DNA of 53,616 bases from a virus, in IMG/VR virus record IMGVR_UViG_3300042881_003221, positions 1-53,616 of that record; one strand, written 5' to 3'. This document shows positions 31,351 through 40,267 of this stretch, piece after piece. How positions within the stretch are numbered: position 1 is the first letter of the stretch; every line of letters starts with the position of its first letter. A model generated the notes under the pieces. That model searched no databases. It had not been told where the DNA came from and was given only the letters and a program-made list of their open reading frames with translations. Position numbers and translations under genes: made by a program.

Positions 31351-33716
31351 CAACCAAGCCGTTCTTCGTCGCTACGGTGGATATGTTCCAACCGGCCGGC
31401 GATACGCAAGAGTATGAGCTTGCCTGGGGTGCCGTGCCGTGGGGTTCGATTTCCATGGACGTGGAACCGACCGAAACAACCGGGACGCTCTACCTGTCAG
31501 ACGACGGCTACACGACGAAATCCACGGACGCGGGCGGCGTTGTCGTCTACCCGCCCAAAATCGCCGCGTCGTTCGGGATTGACCGGCAAATCCCTCTCCC
31601 GCCGGGTGACGGCGCCGGTTCATGGTCGTTCGGATCGCTCGAAGTCACGGATACGGATGACGCGGTTTCGTCGCTTCTCCGTTCGTGGAACATCGACGCG
31701 CAAAACGTCACGATCAAGCGCGGCACAAAGACCTTTGAGGCATTCGACGGCTACCGATCGAACCGGCAAACCAAGGGCTGGTATGTAGACGTTGCCGGCG
31801 TGTTGCAGGAAGCGCCGGCTGGCGTGATCCGATGGGACTATTCCACCGGCACGCGGACGTTGCTCAATGAAGCGGCGTCAACGAACCACATTGCCAACCC
31901 ACGGGCGGAAGGCGCGGTTGCGGGATCGCCTGGCACAGTCCCAACCGGGTGGACGGTCTCAGGGTCATCCAGCGGCATCACGCGCACGATCGCGGGCGTG
32001 GGCACTGACGACGGTATCCCGTATGTGGATGTTCGGCTTGTCGGCACCGCATCGGCAGGCGTGATATTCCAGATCGTTTTCGTATCAGCCACGTCCGTTG
32101 CAGCGGCGGTAGGCGAGACGTGGGCTTGTGCTGTTTACGCCAAGGTAGCGGCCGGCGCGGTGACTGGCACAACCTATGCCGTCAATCTCTTGGAAGCCGG
32201 CGGGTCGTCTACCCCATCGACATCTCAGACTTTCACCCCCACGACTGCCGACCTGTATACCCAACGGATCAGCGTAACTCGCACGGTTACAGTCGCCAAC
32301 ACGGCTTATATTCGGGGCCGCATTCTGGTGACCGTGACGAACGGCGCAACCATCGACGTGACGATACGGGTTGGCGCACCGCAGATGGAGAAAGCCTCCG
32401 CAATCAGTTCGGTGATCCTGCCGGCTGTCTCTACGCCAGCCGTCACAAGCCGCGACATGGAACGCCTCTACACCGCGCGCCACATATGGACATCGCCCGC
32501 GCTGGCGTCTCTCGAAACGGTGTTTACAGGCGTCGCGGGAACCTGGATTGCCGCCGACCGATCGGTTGTCATCCCCATTAGGGATATCTCATATTGGTTG
32601 GAGCGCCCGATCCAGTCGGCGGTTTACGGCGGCACCGGGACGTATGACGGGACGGCGGAGCTTGCCGGCGTCACACTGCCGAAACTGCGGGGCAAGGCTT
32701 ACAACATTGCGCCGGTTCTGATCGACCCGACCAACCTGATCTATCAATACAACGACGCAGCCGGAACGGTTGTTGCGCTGTATGAGCGAGGTGCAACCGG
32801 CGCGTCTGGCATCGTGTTTCAGGCCAACACGACGGACCTATACACAGGGACCACGAACGCAGGCGAATACCGAACCGACAACAGCCGTGGCCTGTTCCAG
32901 CTTGGTAGCCCCCCGGTTGGCCAGATCACCCTAACCGCAACCGGCCAATTCCCGATCGCTGGCAACATCACCAATCTGGCCAGCATCGCCCGCTACCTGC
33001 AATCCGAGGATGCGGCGGTGCCGTCCGGGTTCATGAACACCACATCCTACAGCGACGCGGCGACCGCGTATCCGTATGCGGGCGGTATATACATCGCCGC
33101 CGGCTCTGGTATGACCGCGCGGGCTGCCGTGGCTTATGTCCTGTCATCCTTCGCGGCAAAGAATAACGTCGGGCGCGACGGGCGATCCACGGTCCTGGCG
33201 CTCCGCGCGGCGTCTCTCTCCGCCACGCCAACGGCGGCGCTCAACGAATACACGGCCAAGACTGTCCGGCCGATCGAGTTGCCGTCGTCACTGTCCCCGC
33301 CCCCCTACCGCATCCGAGTAGCCTACCAGCAGAACTACACGATACAGACCGACGCATCCGAATTGGCAACCGACACCCACCGCGAGTTCATCGCCCAGGC
33401 GGCCAGGTTCAAGTCGGTATCCAACGCCGCGATCCTGGCCGCATACCGCCGGCCTAACGACCTTCTGCCGTTCGGTGGCGGGTTGGATAGCGCAACCGAC
33501 GCGGCGACGGTGGCGAGCGAAATAGAGGCGCTGTGGTGCACGTCACGATCGGCGTATCTTGTAGAAGTGCCGATTGAAATCGGGTTGGGCTTGGACCTAG
33601 GCCAAACAGTCTTGCTGACATGGTCCAGCGCGTTCCTGCGCCTCGGCCAGCGGGGATTGATTGTGTCGGAGCAGTTCCGCTCACAGGAAGATATCACATT
33701 CATGGTGCTGGTCTGA
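31347..33716 (+). CDS. Tail tip/baseplate protein with inserted carbohydrate-binding-type module
   Basis: 789 residues. The N-terminus (PFFVATVDMFQPAGDTQEYE...) and the segments SFGIDRQIPLPPGDGAGSWS, WYVDVAGVLQEAPAGVIRWD and FAPRTI-like tail-hub strands fit phage distal tail proteins. At about 180-350 lies a beta-sandwich insert (LLNEAASTNHIANPRAEGAV, GWTVSGSSSGITRTIAG) like the carbohydrate-binding modules seen in phage structural proteins. The C-terminal half (GKAYNIAPVLIDPTNLIYQY, RAAVAYVLSSFAAKNNVG) is typical of large tail-hub proteins. Probably contacts host polysaccharide. Confidence 0.8.
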   Translation: MTTKPFFVATVDMFQPAGDTQEYELAWGAVPWGSISMDVEPTETTGTLYLSDDGYTTKSTDAGGVVVYPPKIAASFGIDRQIPLPPGDGAGSWSFGSLEVTDTDDAVSSLLRSWNIDAQNVTIKRGTKTFEAFDGYRSNRQTKGWYVDVAGVLQEAPAGVIRWDYSTGTRTLLNEAASTNHIANPRAEGAVAGSPGTVPTGWTVSGSSSGITRTIAGVGTDDGIPYVDVRLVGTASAGVIFQIVFVSATSVAAAVGETWACAVYAKVAAGAVTGTTYAVNLLEAGGSSTPSTSQTFTPTTADLYTQRISVTRTVTVANTAYIRGRILVTVTNGATIDVTIRVGAPQMEKASAISSVILPAVSTPAVTSRDMERLYTARHIWTSPALASLETVFTGVAGTWIAADRSVVIPIRDISYWLERPIQSAVYGGTGTYDGTAELAGVTLPKLRGKAYNIAPVLIDPTNLIYQYNDAAGTVVALYERGATGASGIVFQANTTDLYTGTTNAGEYRTDNSRGLFQLGSPPVGQITLTATGQFPIAGNITNLASIARYLQSEDAAVPSGFMNTTSYSDAATAYPYAGGIYIAAGSGMTARAAVAYVLSSFAAKNNVGRDGRSTVLALRAASLSATPTAALNEYTAKTVRPIELPSSLSPPPYRIRVAYQQNYTIQTDASELATDTHREFIAQAARFKSVSNAAILAAYRRPNDLLPFGGGLDSATDAATVASEIEALWCTSRSAYLVEVPIEIGLGLDLGQTVLLTWSSAFLRLGQRGLIVSEQFRSQEDITFMVLV

Positions 33717-34528
33717 TGGGTGTCACCGCGTTCGGGTATCAAAACTACGTCAAGGACGCGGTGATCGCCGCGAACAGCGTGGACGATACCGCCACGGGGC
33801 TGGACCCGGATCAGGTGGCCAACGATCAGGGATCGCCGCAATACGCCTGGCAGACGGCGGCCGGTGGATTGTCGCAGGCTACCGGGGCACTCATCAAGAT
33901 CACGCCTCGCACCCCGGCGCAAACATGGCGCGCGGTCGGGTTGTTCCGGACAAATCTCACCACGGCCGCGACTGTCAATATCGGGCTTTGGAACGACAAC
34001 AACGGGTCGCCAGTCGGCGTATATTCAACCACGATCGCGGGTCCGCCGGCCGGCTATCAGCAGGTGGTGCACGTCCTGCCCTCCGCCACAACGGCTGACT
34101 TCCTGCAAATCGTCATCACGGACACCGGCAATCCCGACAACCATATCAACGTGCCGCTGATCTTTGCAGGCCCGCTCTGGCTCCCGCAATACGGCCGAAC
34201 CTATCGTTCCGGTTTCGGCCGCACTGATCGGACGGACCAACAGCAAACCCAAGGCGGGCAAGAGTTCCCCATGCACCGCTGGCAAAAGCGGTTCGTCACC
34301 ATCGACCTTGATAGCACTTCGACTGCAACCGAGGTCTGGCAGTATGCCATGGAAATCGACCGCCTTGCGCGCCTCGGGGGGAACATCCTCGCCATTCCGA
34401 ATGTGGACAGCGCAGACATCAACTACGAAGCGGTGTTTGGCCAACTTTCCACGTCGGACCAAATGAACTACGGGCTACGCACCGCCGCGCGCGTGGCCTG
34501 GAATGCTCGCATCTTGGAGCGCATCTGA
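33716..34528 (+). CDS. Tail-tip associated protein
   Basis: 270 residues from ATG 33716 (TGATG). The N-terminal part (TWRAVGLFRTNLTTAATVNI, GLWNDNNGSPVGVYST) looks like a small beta-sandwich. The C-terminal 100 residues (HRWQKRFVTIDLDSTSTATE, AMEIDRLARLGGNILAIP) resemble distal tail-type folds. Encoded in the tail-tip cluster. Precise role unknown. Confidence 0.7.
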   Translation: MGVTAFGYQNYVKDAVIAANSVDDTATGLDPDQVANDQGSPQYAWQTAAGGLSQATGALIKITPRTPAQTWRAVGLFRTNLTTAATVNIGLWNDNNGSPVGVYSTTIAGPPAGYQQVVHVLPSATTADFLQIVITDTGNPDNHINVPLIFAGPLWLPQYGRTYRSGFGRTDRTDQQQTQGGQEFPMHRWQKRFVTIDLDSTSTATEVWQYAMEIDRLARLGGNILAIPNVDSADINYEAVFGQLSTSDQMNYGLRTAARVAWNARILERI

Positions 34529-35130
34529 TGGCTGGCCTAGCTGACTATGTAAAGGAAACGGCGTCCGCGCCGGGCACTTCAACGACCTTCAACCTTGGCG
34601 GTGCAACGGCGCCGTTCGTTACGTTCGCCTCGGTGTTCGGCAACGGCACGACGCCATACTATTTCATGCGCGACGCGACGCAGTGGGAGGCCGGCGAAAG
34701 CACGCTTACGCATGGATCGCCAAACACGCTGTCTCGCACGACGGTTCTTGCCAACTCGGCAGGAACCACGGCGAAACTGAACTTCGCAGGCACCACGACG
34801 GTCTATTGCGCCCTTCCCGCGTCGAAGGCGATCAGGCTTGACCAATTCAATCAGGCTACCGGGGCCGAGGGTTTCGTTGCGCTTCCGGGCGGTATTATCT
34901 ATCAGTGGGGGCCGGTTGACGTGACGACGGATGGCAGCGGCAACGCGACATTCTCGTTTGGGCAGGTGTTCCCCACCGCTTGCTGGCAGGTGATTGTTAG
35001 CAACGGGAACGCAACGACAAGCTCTAGCATCGTCAACTTGATTGGCAAGAACACAAGCCAAGCGCAGGTGAATTGCCCAACCCGATTGGGCGGCACATAC
35101 ACAGTCAGCTACCTAGCGATCGGGAACTAA
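34528..35130 (+). CDS. Tail fibre protein with C-terminal receptor-type domain
   Basis: 200 residues. N-terminal fibre segment (LADYVKETASAPGTSTTFNL, SPNTLSRTTVLANSAGTTAK), a pattern common in phage fibres, then FVALPGGIIYQWGPVDVTTD and FGQVFPTACWQVIVSNGN, which match the C-terminal receptor-binding domain of many tail fibres (PGG.I.QWG....G...F). Likely host recognition. TGATG coupling upstream. Confidence 0.8.
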   Translation: MAGLADYVKETASAPGTSTTFNLGGATAPFVTFASVFGNGTTPYYFMRDATQWEAGESTLTHGSPNTLSRTTVLANSAGTTAKLNFAGTTTVYCALPASKAIRLDQFNQATGAEGFVALPGGIIYQWGPVDVTTDGSGNATFSFGQVFPTACWQVIVSNGNATTSSSIVNLIGKNTSQAQVNCPTRLGGTYTVSYLAIGN

Positions 35131-35133
35131 CTG

Positions 35134-35589
35134 ATGGCCAGCGAACCGAAACAGATCATCGAATTTCCAGCCGGCGGAGCCATATCCGGCACCGACGTGA
35201 TGCTTGTGCAGCAAGGCCCGCTCGGAACGCCGCTCACCCACATTCAGCTAAGCGCCTTGGTGCAACAGGTCCTCGGCACATCGGGGCAATTCCTGGTCCC
35301 GCTAGAACCGGACAGCGAGAATGTCTACCTCAACGCAGCCCAGCACAACGAACGGCTGCTAACGATCACGCGGGCAAACACCTTCATCACCGCCACGGCA
35401 TTCTCCGCGCTCGGGTCTGGTTTCAACGCTGTGGTGTGGAACCGTTCGGGCGGCGTGGTGACATTCTCGGGGACGTTCTCAAACGGCTACGGCCATACAA
35501 GGCTTGCCGCTGGCGGTGTTGCTGCTGTCATGGCCGCAACGGATAGCAGCGGGTCCGCAATTAATTGGAGCGGAGGCCCGTCGTCGTGA
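35134..35589 (+). CDS. Minor tail/fibre-associated protein
   Basis: 151 residues. The N-terminus (PAGGAISGTDVMLVQQGPLG, LTHIQLSALVQQVL) is a fibre attachment-type segment found in phage tail proteins; the remainder is a beta-rich domain (NERLLTITRANTFITATAF, VVWNRSGGVVTFSGTF). Likely virion-associated; specific role not known. Confidence 0.7.
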   Translation: MASEPKQIIEFPAGGAISGTDVMLVQQGPLGTPLTHIQLSALVQQVLGTSGQFLVPLEPDSENVYLNAAQHNERLLTITRANTFITATAFSALGSGFNAVVWNRSGGVVTFSGTFSNGYGHTRLAAGGVAAVMAATDSSGSAINWSGGPSS

Positions 35590-36254
35590 GTGCCCGCAGT
35601 CATCTTGTATTCATGTCCATGGGCGCAACGAATCCGGCGGCGCCTCCGCGTGGCAGGGGCTTTGAAAGCAACTGGACGATCGCGCCAACCGATGAAGCGT
35701 CATTCGATGCGGATTGGACCACGCTGCCCAACTCGTTGTCGTTCGATGCGGATTTCACCACCGACACATACCTGATGGAGACGGCGGCTTTCGTCTACGG
35801 CCTGTTTCAGACCACGGACGGTGCCGAACAAATCGGAGAGCACAACACCGGGACCACGCAAGACATCCTCCGCAGTGGGTTCGATAGCGATTTCTGTCTG
35901 TGGGCTGATCCGCAAGAACCGATCGGGTTCGAGGGTATTTCGTTTTCGTCCGATTTCACGGTGCCCCGTCACGTCGCGGAAACCTACCCGTCTCCGATAT
36001 CGTTTGACGCCAACTTTGAAGACGGCGGCTACAGCTTTGACGCCAACTTTGCCGGCGATGCTTACAAGATGGCGACGGCTGGCACGGTGTTCGGCACTTT
36101 CAACACCAACCCCGATCGCGTGTTTCTGACAGGCCGGTTGGTTCGCCCGCCGTTGCCGTTCACGGTCAATCAAATCCTACCCGGATCATCTCTGGATGAC
36201 CGCATGGGCTATTTCATCCTCGGAACAACGACCCTCGGAGGCAATCCACTATGA
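35586..36254 (+). CDS. Repeat-containing tail-region protein
   Basis: 222 residues from GTG 35586 (GTGA). Short repeats SFDADW, SFDADF, GFDSDF, SFSSDF, SFDANF and SFDANF occur at irregular spacing, each followed by a turn. This F-D-x-D/N-F motif may mark the edges of repeating beta elements. No family recognised. Position between fibre genes and the esterase implies a tail-tip component. Confidence 0.65.
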   Translation: MSARSHLVFMSMGATNPAAPPRGRGFESNWTIAPTDEASFDADWTTLPNSLSFDADFTTDTYLMETAAFVYGLFQTTDGAEQIGEHNTGTTQDILRSGFDSDFCLWADPQEPIGFEGISFSSDFTVPRHVAETYPSPISFDANFEDGGYSFDANFAGDAYKMATAGTVFGTFNTNPDRVFLTGRLVRPPLPFTVNQILPGSSLDDRMGYFILGTTTLGGNPL

Positions 36255-37645
36255 GCACACTCCTAGAGGATGGGATGGTTCTTAATGCCTCCCGTCTCGC
36301 AGCCGAGATTGAGCGGCAGGTTGACGAAGCTGTGGCGGATATCGTTCCCCCGGAGCCTGTGGATGGCGTCAGCATCGTGCAAGGCCAGAACGTCAGCACT
36401 ACGCGGTGGTCGGCGCGGTTTGGCGCCTCTGCGGCCACAGGCGGCGAAGTCGCCGACACGCAAACGTGGCACCACACACAGACAACCGAGGTCCCGCCGT
36501 CGTGGGTGCGTCTGGTTTGGCCGTATGACCAGCTTGATACATGCACGATCGAAGGTGCAATTATTGCGCCATCGGCCAGTGTCACCAGTCCGATCAACCC
36601 TGTTGACGAAAATGGCGACCCTGTAGACTGGATCGAGGTGACCTTCAACAACGCGGGCCTACCGCTCACACTCGCGGCGCAACTCGACGCGGAGGATGAT
36701 CAAGCCGGCGCCGATGACACGACGCAGGTGTTGTTTGAGCCACCCATTAACGGCTCCGTCTGGCCAGATGGCCCGCGCCTTAAATCGCAGAAATACACCT
36801 ACTCCGATTGGATACCGATCAAGTCTCTGGCTCGCACGGATGTCCCCGGTGGGTATCCGATCATTATGCACCGCGTCAAATTCGAGGGTCCCATTTCGCT
36901 GACGCAAGCCGTCTCGGATGCGGATCATCTGCTCATGGACGGGCATCAAGTCCGCGCCTACGCCAACGCGGGCGATTGCGTGGCCACGCCTGCCAACTTC
37001 GTATCAACGACCCTGACGGACATCGCCACGCCCATCCTGCAATACATCACGACGCATCCGGTGGTTTCGCTGGCGGTGGCAGGTGACAGCACGCAGACGC
37101 CCACGGCGAACCACGTATCCCTGACCGCGCTCGCCATTTCGACGGATGAAAATCCAGTCGAGTTCTTCGCGGGCGGAACGGGCGGGTTTGACGCGGAAGC
37201 CTATTGCGGGAACATGCGTCGCCTCGCGCCCCATCTGAAACTGTCCATCGTGTTCATTGAGGTCCGTTCCGCGAACGGCATCCTCGGTGTTGCCGACGCC
37301 GAAAGCGATTGGGCAACGGCTACCGCTCTTGCGGACACTGTGCGCGGATATGGTGGTATCCCGGTATTGATGACGCCGATCCCCTGCCCAGCCCGCATCA
37401 ACACCGCTGGCGACCCTACTGCTGTCGAGGCAAGCCGGCTGGATATCGTGGCGCGGTGCCTCGCGGCGCAGGAAGCCGGAATGCACGTCCTCGATTTGAA
37501 TGAATTCTTCTCTGACGGTGCCACACCCGTTGCCAATTTCCGGACGGGAACCAGTAACGATGGCATTCACCCCACCGATACCGGCCAGTCTGATTGCGCC
37601 ACCACACTGACGACGCCGTTCACCCGCACTTTGCTAGGATTGTAA
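36251..37645 (+). CDS. SGNH/GDSL-type hydrolase, tail esterase
   Basis: 464 residues. An N-terminal region of about 260 residues attaches to the tail or carries beta domains. The C-terminal SGNH domain starts VVSLAVAGDSTQ (block I, nucleophile Ser280) and ends NDGIHPTDTG (block V, Asp437 and His440). Such enzymes on tails remove acetyl groups from host polysaccharide. Blocks II and III (Gly, Asn) are less clear, so activity needs care. ATGA overlap upstream. Confidence 0.8.
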   Translation: MSTLLEDGMVLNASRLAAEIERQVDEAVADIVPPEPVDGVSIVQGQNVSTTRWSARFGASAATGGEVADTQTWHHTQTTEVPPSWVRLVWPYDQLDTCTIEGAIIAPSASVTSPINPVDENGDPVDWIEVTFNNAGLPLTLAAQLDAEDDQAGADDTTQVLFEPPINGSVWPDGPRLKSQKYTYSDWIPIKSLARTDVPGGYPIIMHRVKFEGPISLTQAVSDADHLLMDGHQVRAYANAGDCVATPANFVSTTLTDIATPILQYITTHPVVSLAVAGDSTQTPTANHVSLTALAISTDENPVEFFAGGTGGFDAEAYCGNMRRLAPHLKLSIVFIEVRSANGILGVADAESDWATATALADTVRGYGGIPVLMTPIPCPARINTAGDPTAVEASRLDIVARCLAAQEAGMHVLDLNEFFSDGATPVANFRTGTSNDGIHPTDTGQSDCATTLTTPFTRTLLGL

Positions 37646-37648
37646 GCC

Positions 37649-38884
37649 ATGCCCTTGGAAGATGTCGATTTCGGTGATCTCTACACCTACACGCGGACGG
37701 AGACGGCCGAATATCTCGGCTCCGGCGGCGTCATCACCTCTGTGGCTGCTGATACCGCAGCCGTAGCGTGGACGGCGGCGGGCACAGTCAACGGGTTTGT
37801 GGTCGAGGGATCGACGCAAAATCTGCTGCCGAATACCAGCGACCCTCATGCGCTGTTTGCGACACTCGTCAACGCAACGCAGGATGATGACAGCGGGGTA
37901 GCACCGGACGGCACCACTACCGCGACAAAGATCATCGAAGATGTTAGCATCGCGGTGCCGCATTACGTCAATACGACATTCACATCCAGCCCCGCGATCA
38001 CGGCCGGGGCCAATCGCGCGTGGTCATTTTTCGTTAAGGCGAACGGTCGAACACGGCTCAGCGCCACAATGTTTGATAGTGGCGCTCAGGGCAACTTTGT
38101 AAGCAGCGCAGTCAATCTAACAACGGGCACTGCGACCGGGTCGGTGGGCGGCAACGGCGTGCTTGTAATGGCTCTCGCACCGGAGGCATATCCGAACGGC
38201 TGGTATCGGATCACACTCATCGGCACGCCGAACCCGTCTAGTTCCGACGCGTTGCGTCCACGCGTCCAGTTGCTCGGGGACGATGGACTCTCCAACTACA
38301 TTGGTGACGGAACCTCGGGCGTCTACCTGTGGGGCCACAACATGCACACTGGCCTATCCCCGCGCTCGTTCATCGCCACCACCACCGCGCCGAAAACCCG
38401 TGGCGCTGATTTGTGTTCCCTGAACAGCCTCGAAACCACATTCGAGCAAACGCAGGGCACATTTTACATGAAGTTCATCGTCCCGGCGGCGGCTCCGACT
38501 GGCATCAACCGGACGCTGTTTCACATGGACGATGGCACTACCGACAACTCGTATGACGTTCGCATTGACGCGGGAACGCTCAACGTGACTGTCATTGTCC
38601 GATCGGGTGCGGCGCAGGTCGCGAGCGTGACGGCGGGCGCGATCACGGCAGGGGCTACGTCGGTCGTGGCGTTCAGTTACACAACCGATGCGTTCAGGAT
38701 CAGCCTGAACGGTGCGGCGGCGGTGTCGGACACTTCCGGCGCCGTGCCTACTGGATTGTCCGCGCTGTATGTGGGATCGTCCGACAACGCAGGCGCCGCG
38801 CCGTTGGATGGCGTCATCAAGCGGTTCTACCGCCGTGACAGCGCATACAGCGCCGTTACGCTGGCCGTCACGTCGTCATCGTAG
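37649..38884 (+). CDS. Tail protein with two lectin/LamG-like beta-sandwich modules
   Basis: 411 residues. After a short N-terminus, STQNLLPNTSDPHALFATLV...DGTTTATKIIEDVSI and AWSFFVKANGRTRLSATMFD are the recurring phage carbohydrate-binding module pattern. The C-terminal 150 residues (TFYMKFIVPAAAPTGINRTL, VVAFSYTTDAFRISLNGAA) fit a concanavalin A-like (LamG) domain. Likely binds surface glycans beside the SGNH esterase. Domain assignment is from pattern only. Confidence 0.75.
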   Translation: MPLEDVDFGDLYTYTRTETAEYLGSGGVITSVAADTAAVAWTAAGTVNGFVVEGSTQNLLPNTSDPHALFATLVNATQDDDSGVAPDGTTTATKIIEDVSIAVPHYVNTTFTSSPAITAGANRAWSFFVKANGRTRLSATMFDSGAQGNFVSSAVNLTTGTATGSVGGNGVLVMALAPEAYPNGWYRITLIGTPNPSSSDALRPRVQLLGDDGLSNYIGDGTSGVYLWGHNMHTGLSPRSFIATTTAPKTRGADLCSLNSLETTFEQTQGTFYMKFIVPAAAPTGINRTLFHMDDGTTDNSYDVRIDAGTLNVTVIVRSGAAQVASVTAGAITAGATSVVAFSYTTDAFRISLNGAAAVSDTSGAVPTGLSALYVGSSDNAGAAPLDGVIKRFYRRDSAYSAVTLAVTSSS

Positions 38885-38893
38885 GAGGGGATT

Positions 38894-39085
38894 GTGGACC
38901 TGACCGATATTGCCGACATGCTCGGCTGGGCGGAATACCTCGCGATCGTGTGCGGTATCGCCGCGATCCTGGCCGCGTTCGCTCCGCCGGCAACCGATGC
39001 GTCCCCGGCATGGTGGCAGCACTGCCGGCGCGTGCTGGATTTGCTGGCGGCCAACTTCAAGAACGCGAGGAACCGGCGGATATGA
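38894..39085 (+). CDS. Holin-like small membrane protein
   Basis: 63 residues from GTG 38894 with strong AGGAGGGG upstream. One hydrophobic helix (EYLAIVCGIAAILAAFAPPA) and a polar helical tail (CRRVLDLLAANFKNARNRR). The endolysin gene starts in its last codons (ATGA). Holin or holin-accessory role is inferred from position, size and membrane segment. Confidence 0.65.
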   Translation: MDLTDIADMLGWAEYLAIVCGIAAILAAFAPPATDASPAWWQHCRRVLDLLAANFKNARNRRI

Positions 39086-39555
39086 GCAGCTTTGAACGGG
39101 CGTTGTTGTTCGTCCTCGCGCAAGAGGGCGGATACAGCAACGATCCGCATGATCCGGGCGGTGAGACCCGATACGGGATCAGCAAGCGCCAATACCCGGC
39201 CGAGGATATTCGAAACCTGACGGTCGAGCGCGCCCGCGAGCTATACCGGCGTGACTATTGGGACCCGAACCGATGCGGCGAACTGCCAGGCCACATGGGG
39301 CTGGCCGTGTTCGATGCGGCCGTGAATGGCGGCGCGCCCATCCGCTGGCTACAGATGGCCGTGGGTGCCGGCATTGATGGTGTGATCGGGCCTAAGACCA
39401 TCGCGGCGGCAAACGCCTGTAGGGACAAGCCTCGCGCCGTCCGCGACATGCTGGCCTCGCGCATGATTTATCTCACTGCGCTGTCTGGATGGAGCCGTTA
39501 CGGTTTGGGATGGACGCGCCGTGTGGTAGACTTGGCGCTCTACCGAATGGATTGA
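39082..39555 (+). CDS. GH108-family endolysin (N-acetylmuramidase)
   Basis: 157 residues. The N-terminal GH108 signature is AQEGGYSNDPHDPGGETRYG with catalytic Glu15; a Glu-Gly-Gly-Tyr motif at this place is diagnostic. The C-terminus (QMAVGAGIDGVIGPKTIAAA) is a predicted peptidoglycan-binding domain. Cuts the host cell wall at lysis. No signal peptide visible, so the holin is probably needed. Confidence 0.92.
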   Translation: MSSFERALLFVLAQEGGYSNDPHDPGGETRYGISKRQYPAEDIRNLTVERARELYRRDYWDPNRCGELPGHMGLAVFDAAVNGGAPIRWLQMAVGAGIDGVIGPKTIAAANACRDKPRAVRDMLASRMIYLTALSGWSRYGLGWTRRVVDLALYRMD

Positions 39556-39623
39556 CGCGACCGCTAGACCGGCCCGGCGCCAACCGGGACCGGCCGCCGA
39601 CCCGACACGAGGAAACCGCCCTC

Positions 39624-39701
39624 ATGACGACAACCCACGATAGGACCACCCGTTTGCGCGCGCCTATGGCCTGGGTCACAGACCTTGCCGCCAAAGCGTG
39701 A
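39624..39701 (+). CDS. Small ORF after endolysin (25 aa)
   Basis: Starts ATG 39624 with GAGGAAA about 8 bp upstream and encodes TTTHDRTTRLRAPMAWVTDL and four more residues. No membrane helix or family. The good ribosome site is the only support; it may be a leader peptide. Confidence 0.3.
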   Translation: MTTTHDRTTRLRAPMAWVTDLAAKA

Positions 39702-39903
39702 CAGACGGAGACAGAAGGTTGCCGCTCATGCTCGCCCGAACCAAGATCGTGAAACAGCCGTCAAATTTTCAGTATGGACAGCCCTAAGATGGATCGCCCT
39801 GCGGATATTGGAGGGTGGGCTTCCCGAGGCTGGCAAGGTCCTGTTTCGGATCGGTGCCGGCGGGTTGGTGGGGTTGGTAGCGCGGTGGCTCTTTGGGGAG
39901 TAG
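39685..39903 (+). CDS. Possible second lysis-region membrane protein
   Basis: Up to 72 residues from TTG 39685, the only start in frame. The C-terminal half (LRWIALRILEGGLPEAGKVL then FRIGAGGLVGLVARWLF) has an amphipathic helix and one membrane helix, resembling small lysis-cassette proteins. The weak start and the ORF on another frame (39774-39995) make it uncertain. Confidence 0.4.
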   Translation: MPPKRDRRRQKVAAHARPNQDRETAVKFSVWTALRWIALRILEGGLPEAGKVLFRIGAGGLVGLVARWLFGE

Positions 39904-40090
39904 CCCACTGGCGAGAGTTTCGCGAGCGGCCCGGGTGGGTTTGCTGGCGGTGCTTGCAGGTGACGCTTGGGTTTGTGGTGGTGTGGTGGATGTAAAGGCA
40001 AACCCGCTTCCCTTCCCTTGGCGCGTGGGGTAAGGAAAGGAATGATCGTGCATCGCGATCGACTGCGGCTATAGGCTGCGGCGACTTCCG

Positions 40091-40124
40091 AAACGCCCCT
40101 TGCCAACGCGGGGGGCGTTTTTTA
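40091..40124 (+). terminator. Strong bidirectional-type terminator
   Basis: Nine-base stem AAACGCCCC (40091-40099) with GGGGCGTTT (40112-40120), loop of 12, then TTTATT. Excellent rho-independent terminator for the late operon; read leftward the U-tract is short (TTTCGG). Confidence 0.9.
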
Positions 40125-40229
40125 TTGTGGGGATGCTGTCGCGTCCAGGCGATGAGCCGCCCATGGCGCGAATACGCTGAGCCGCGCTAGCCGTGATCGG
40201 GAAACCGATATAGCGCCATGTGAGGCTAG

Positions 40230-40264
40230 AACCCCGCGACTGCTGAAAGGCGCTCGCGGGGTTT
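40230..40264 (+). terminator. Second terminator-like hairpin
   Basis: Stem ACCCCGCGA (40230-40238) with TCGCGGGGT (40253-40261), loop of 14, then TTCG. A T-run follows only rightward, so leftward termination is doubtful, although the leftward gene ends only 4 bp away. Confidence 0.6.
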
Positions 40265-40267
40265 CGT

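Larger units (their letters stand above)
39904..40267. other. Noncoding convergent region between late and right-arm operons
   Basis: 364 bp with no convincing gene (the frame at 39774-39995 has poor support). It holds two terminator-like hairpins listed separately. A short ORF with a good ribosome site (AAGGAAAGG before ATG 40042, ten codons) is too small to call. Transcription from left and right arms converges here. Confidence 0.7.

Noticed and set aside
39774-39995. 73-codon rightward frame after the endolysin
   Set aside because: Poor ribosome site, Trp/Arg/Gly-biased product, and it conflicts with the more plausible membrane-protein frame at 39685-39903.
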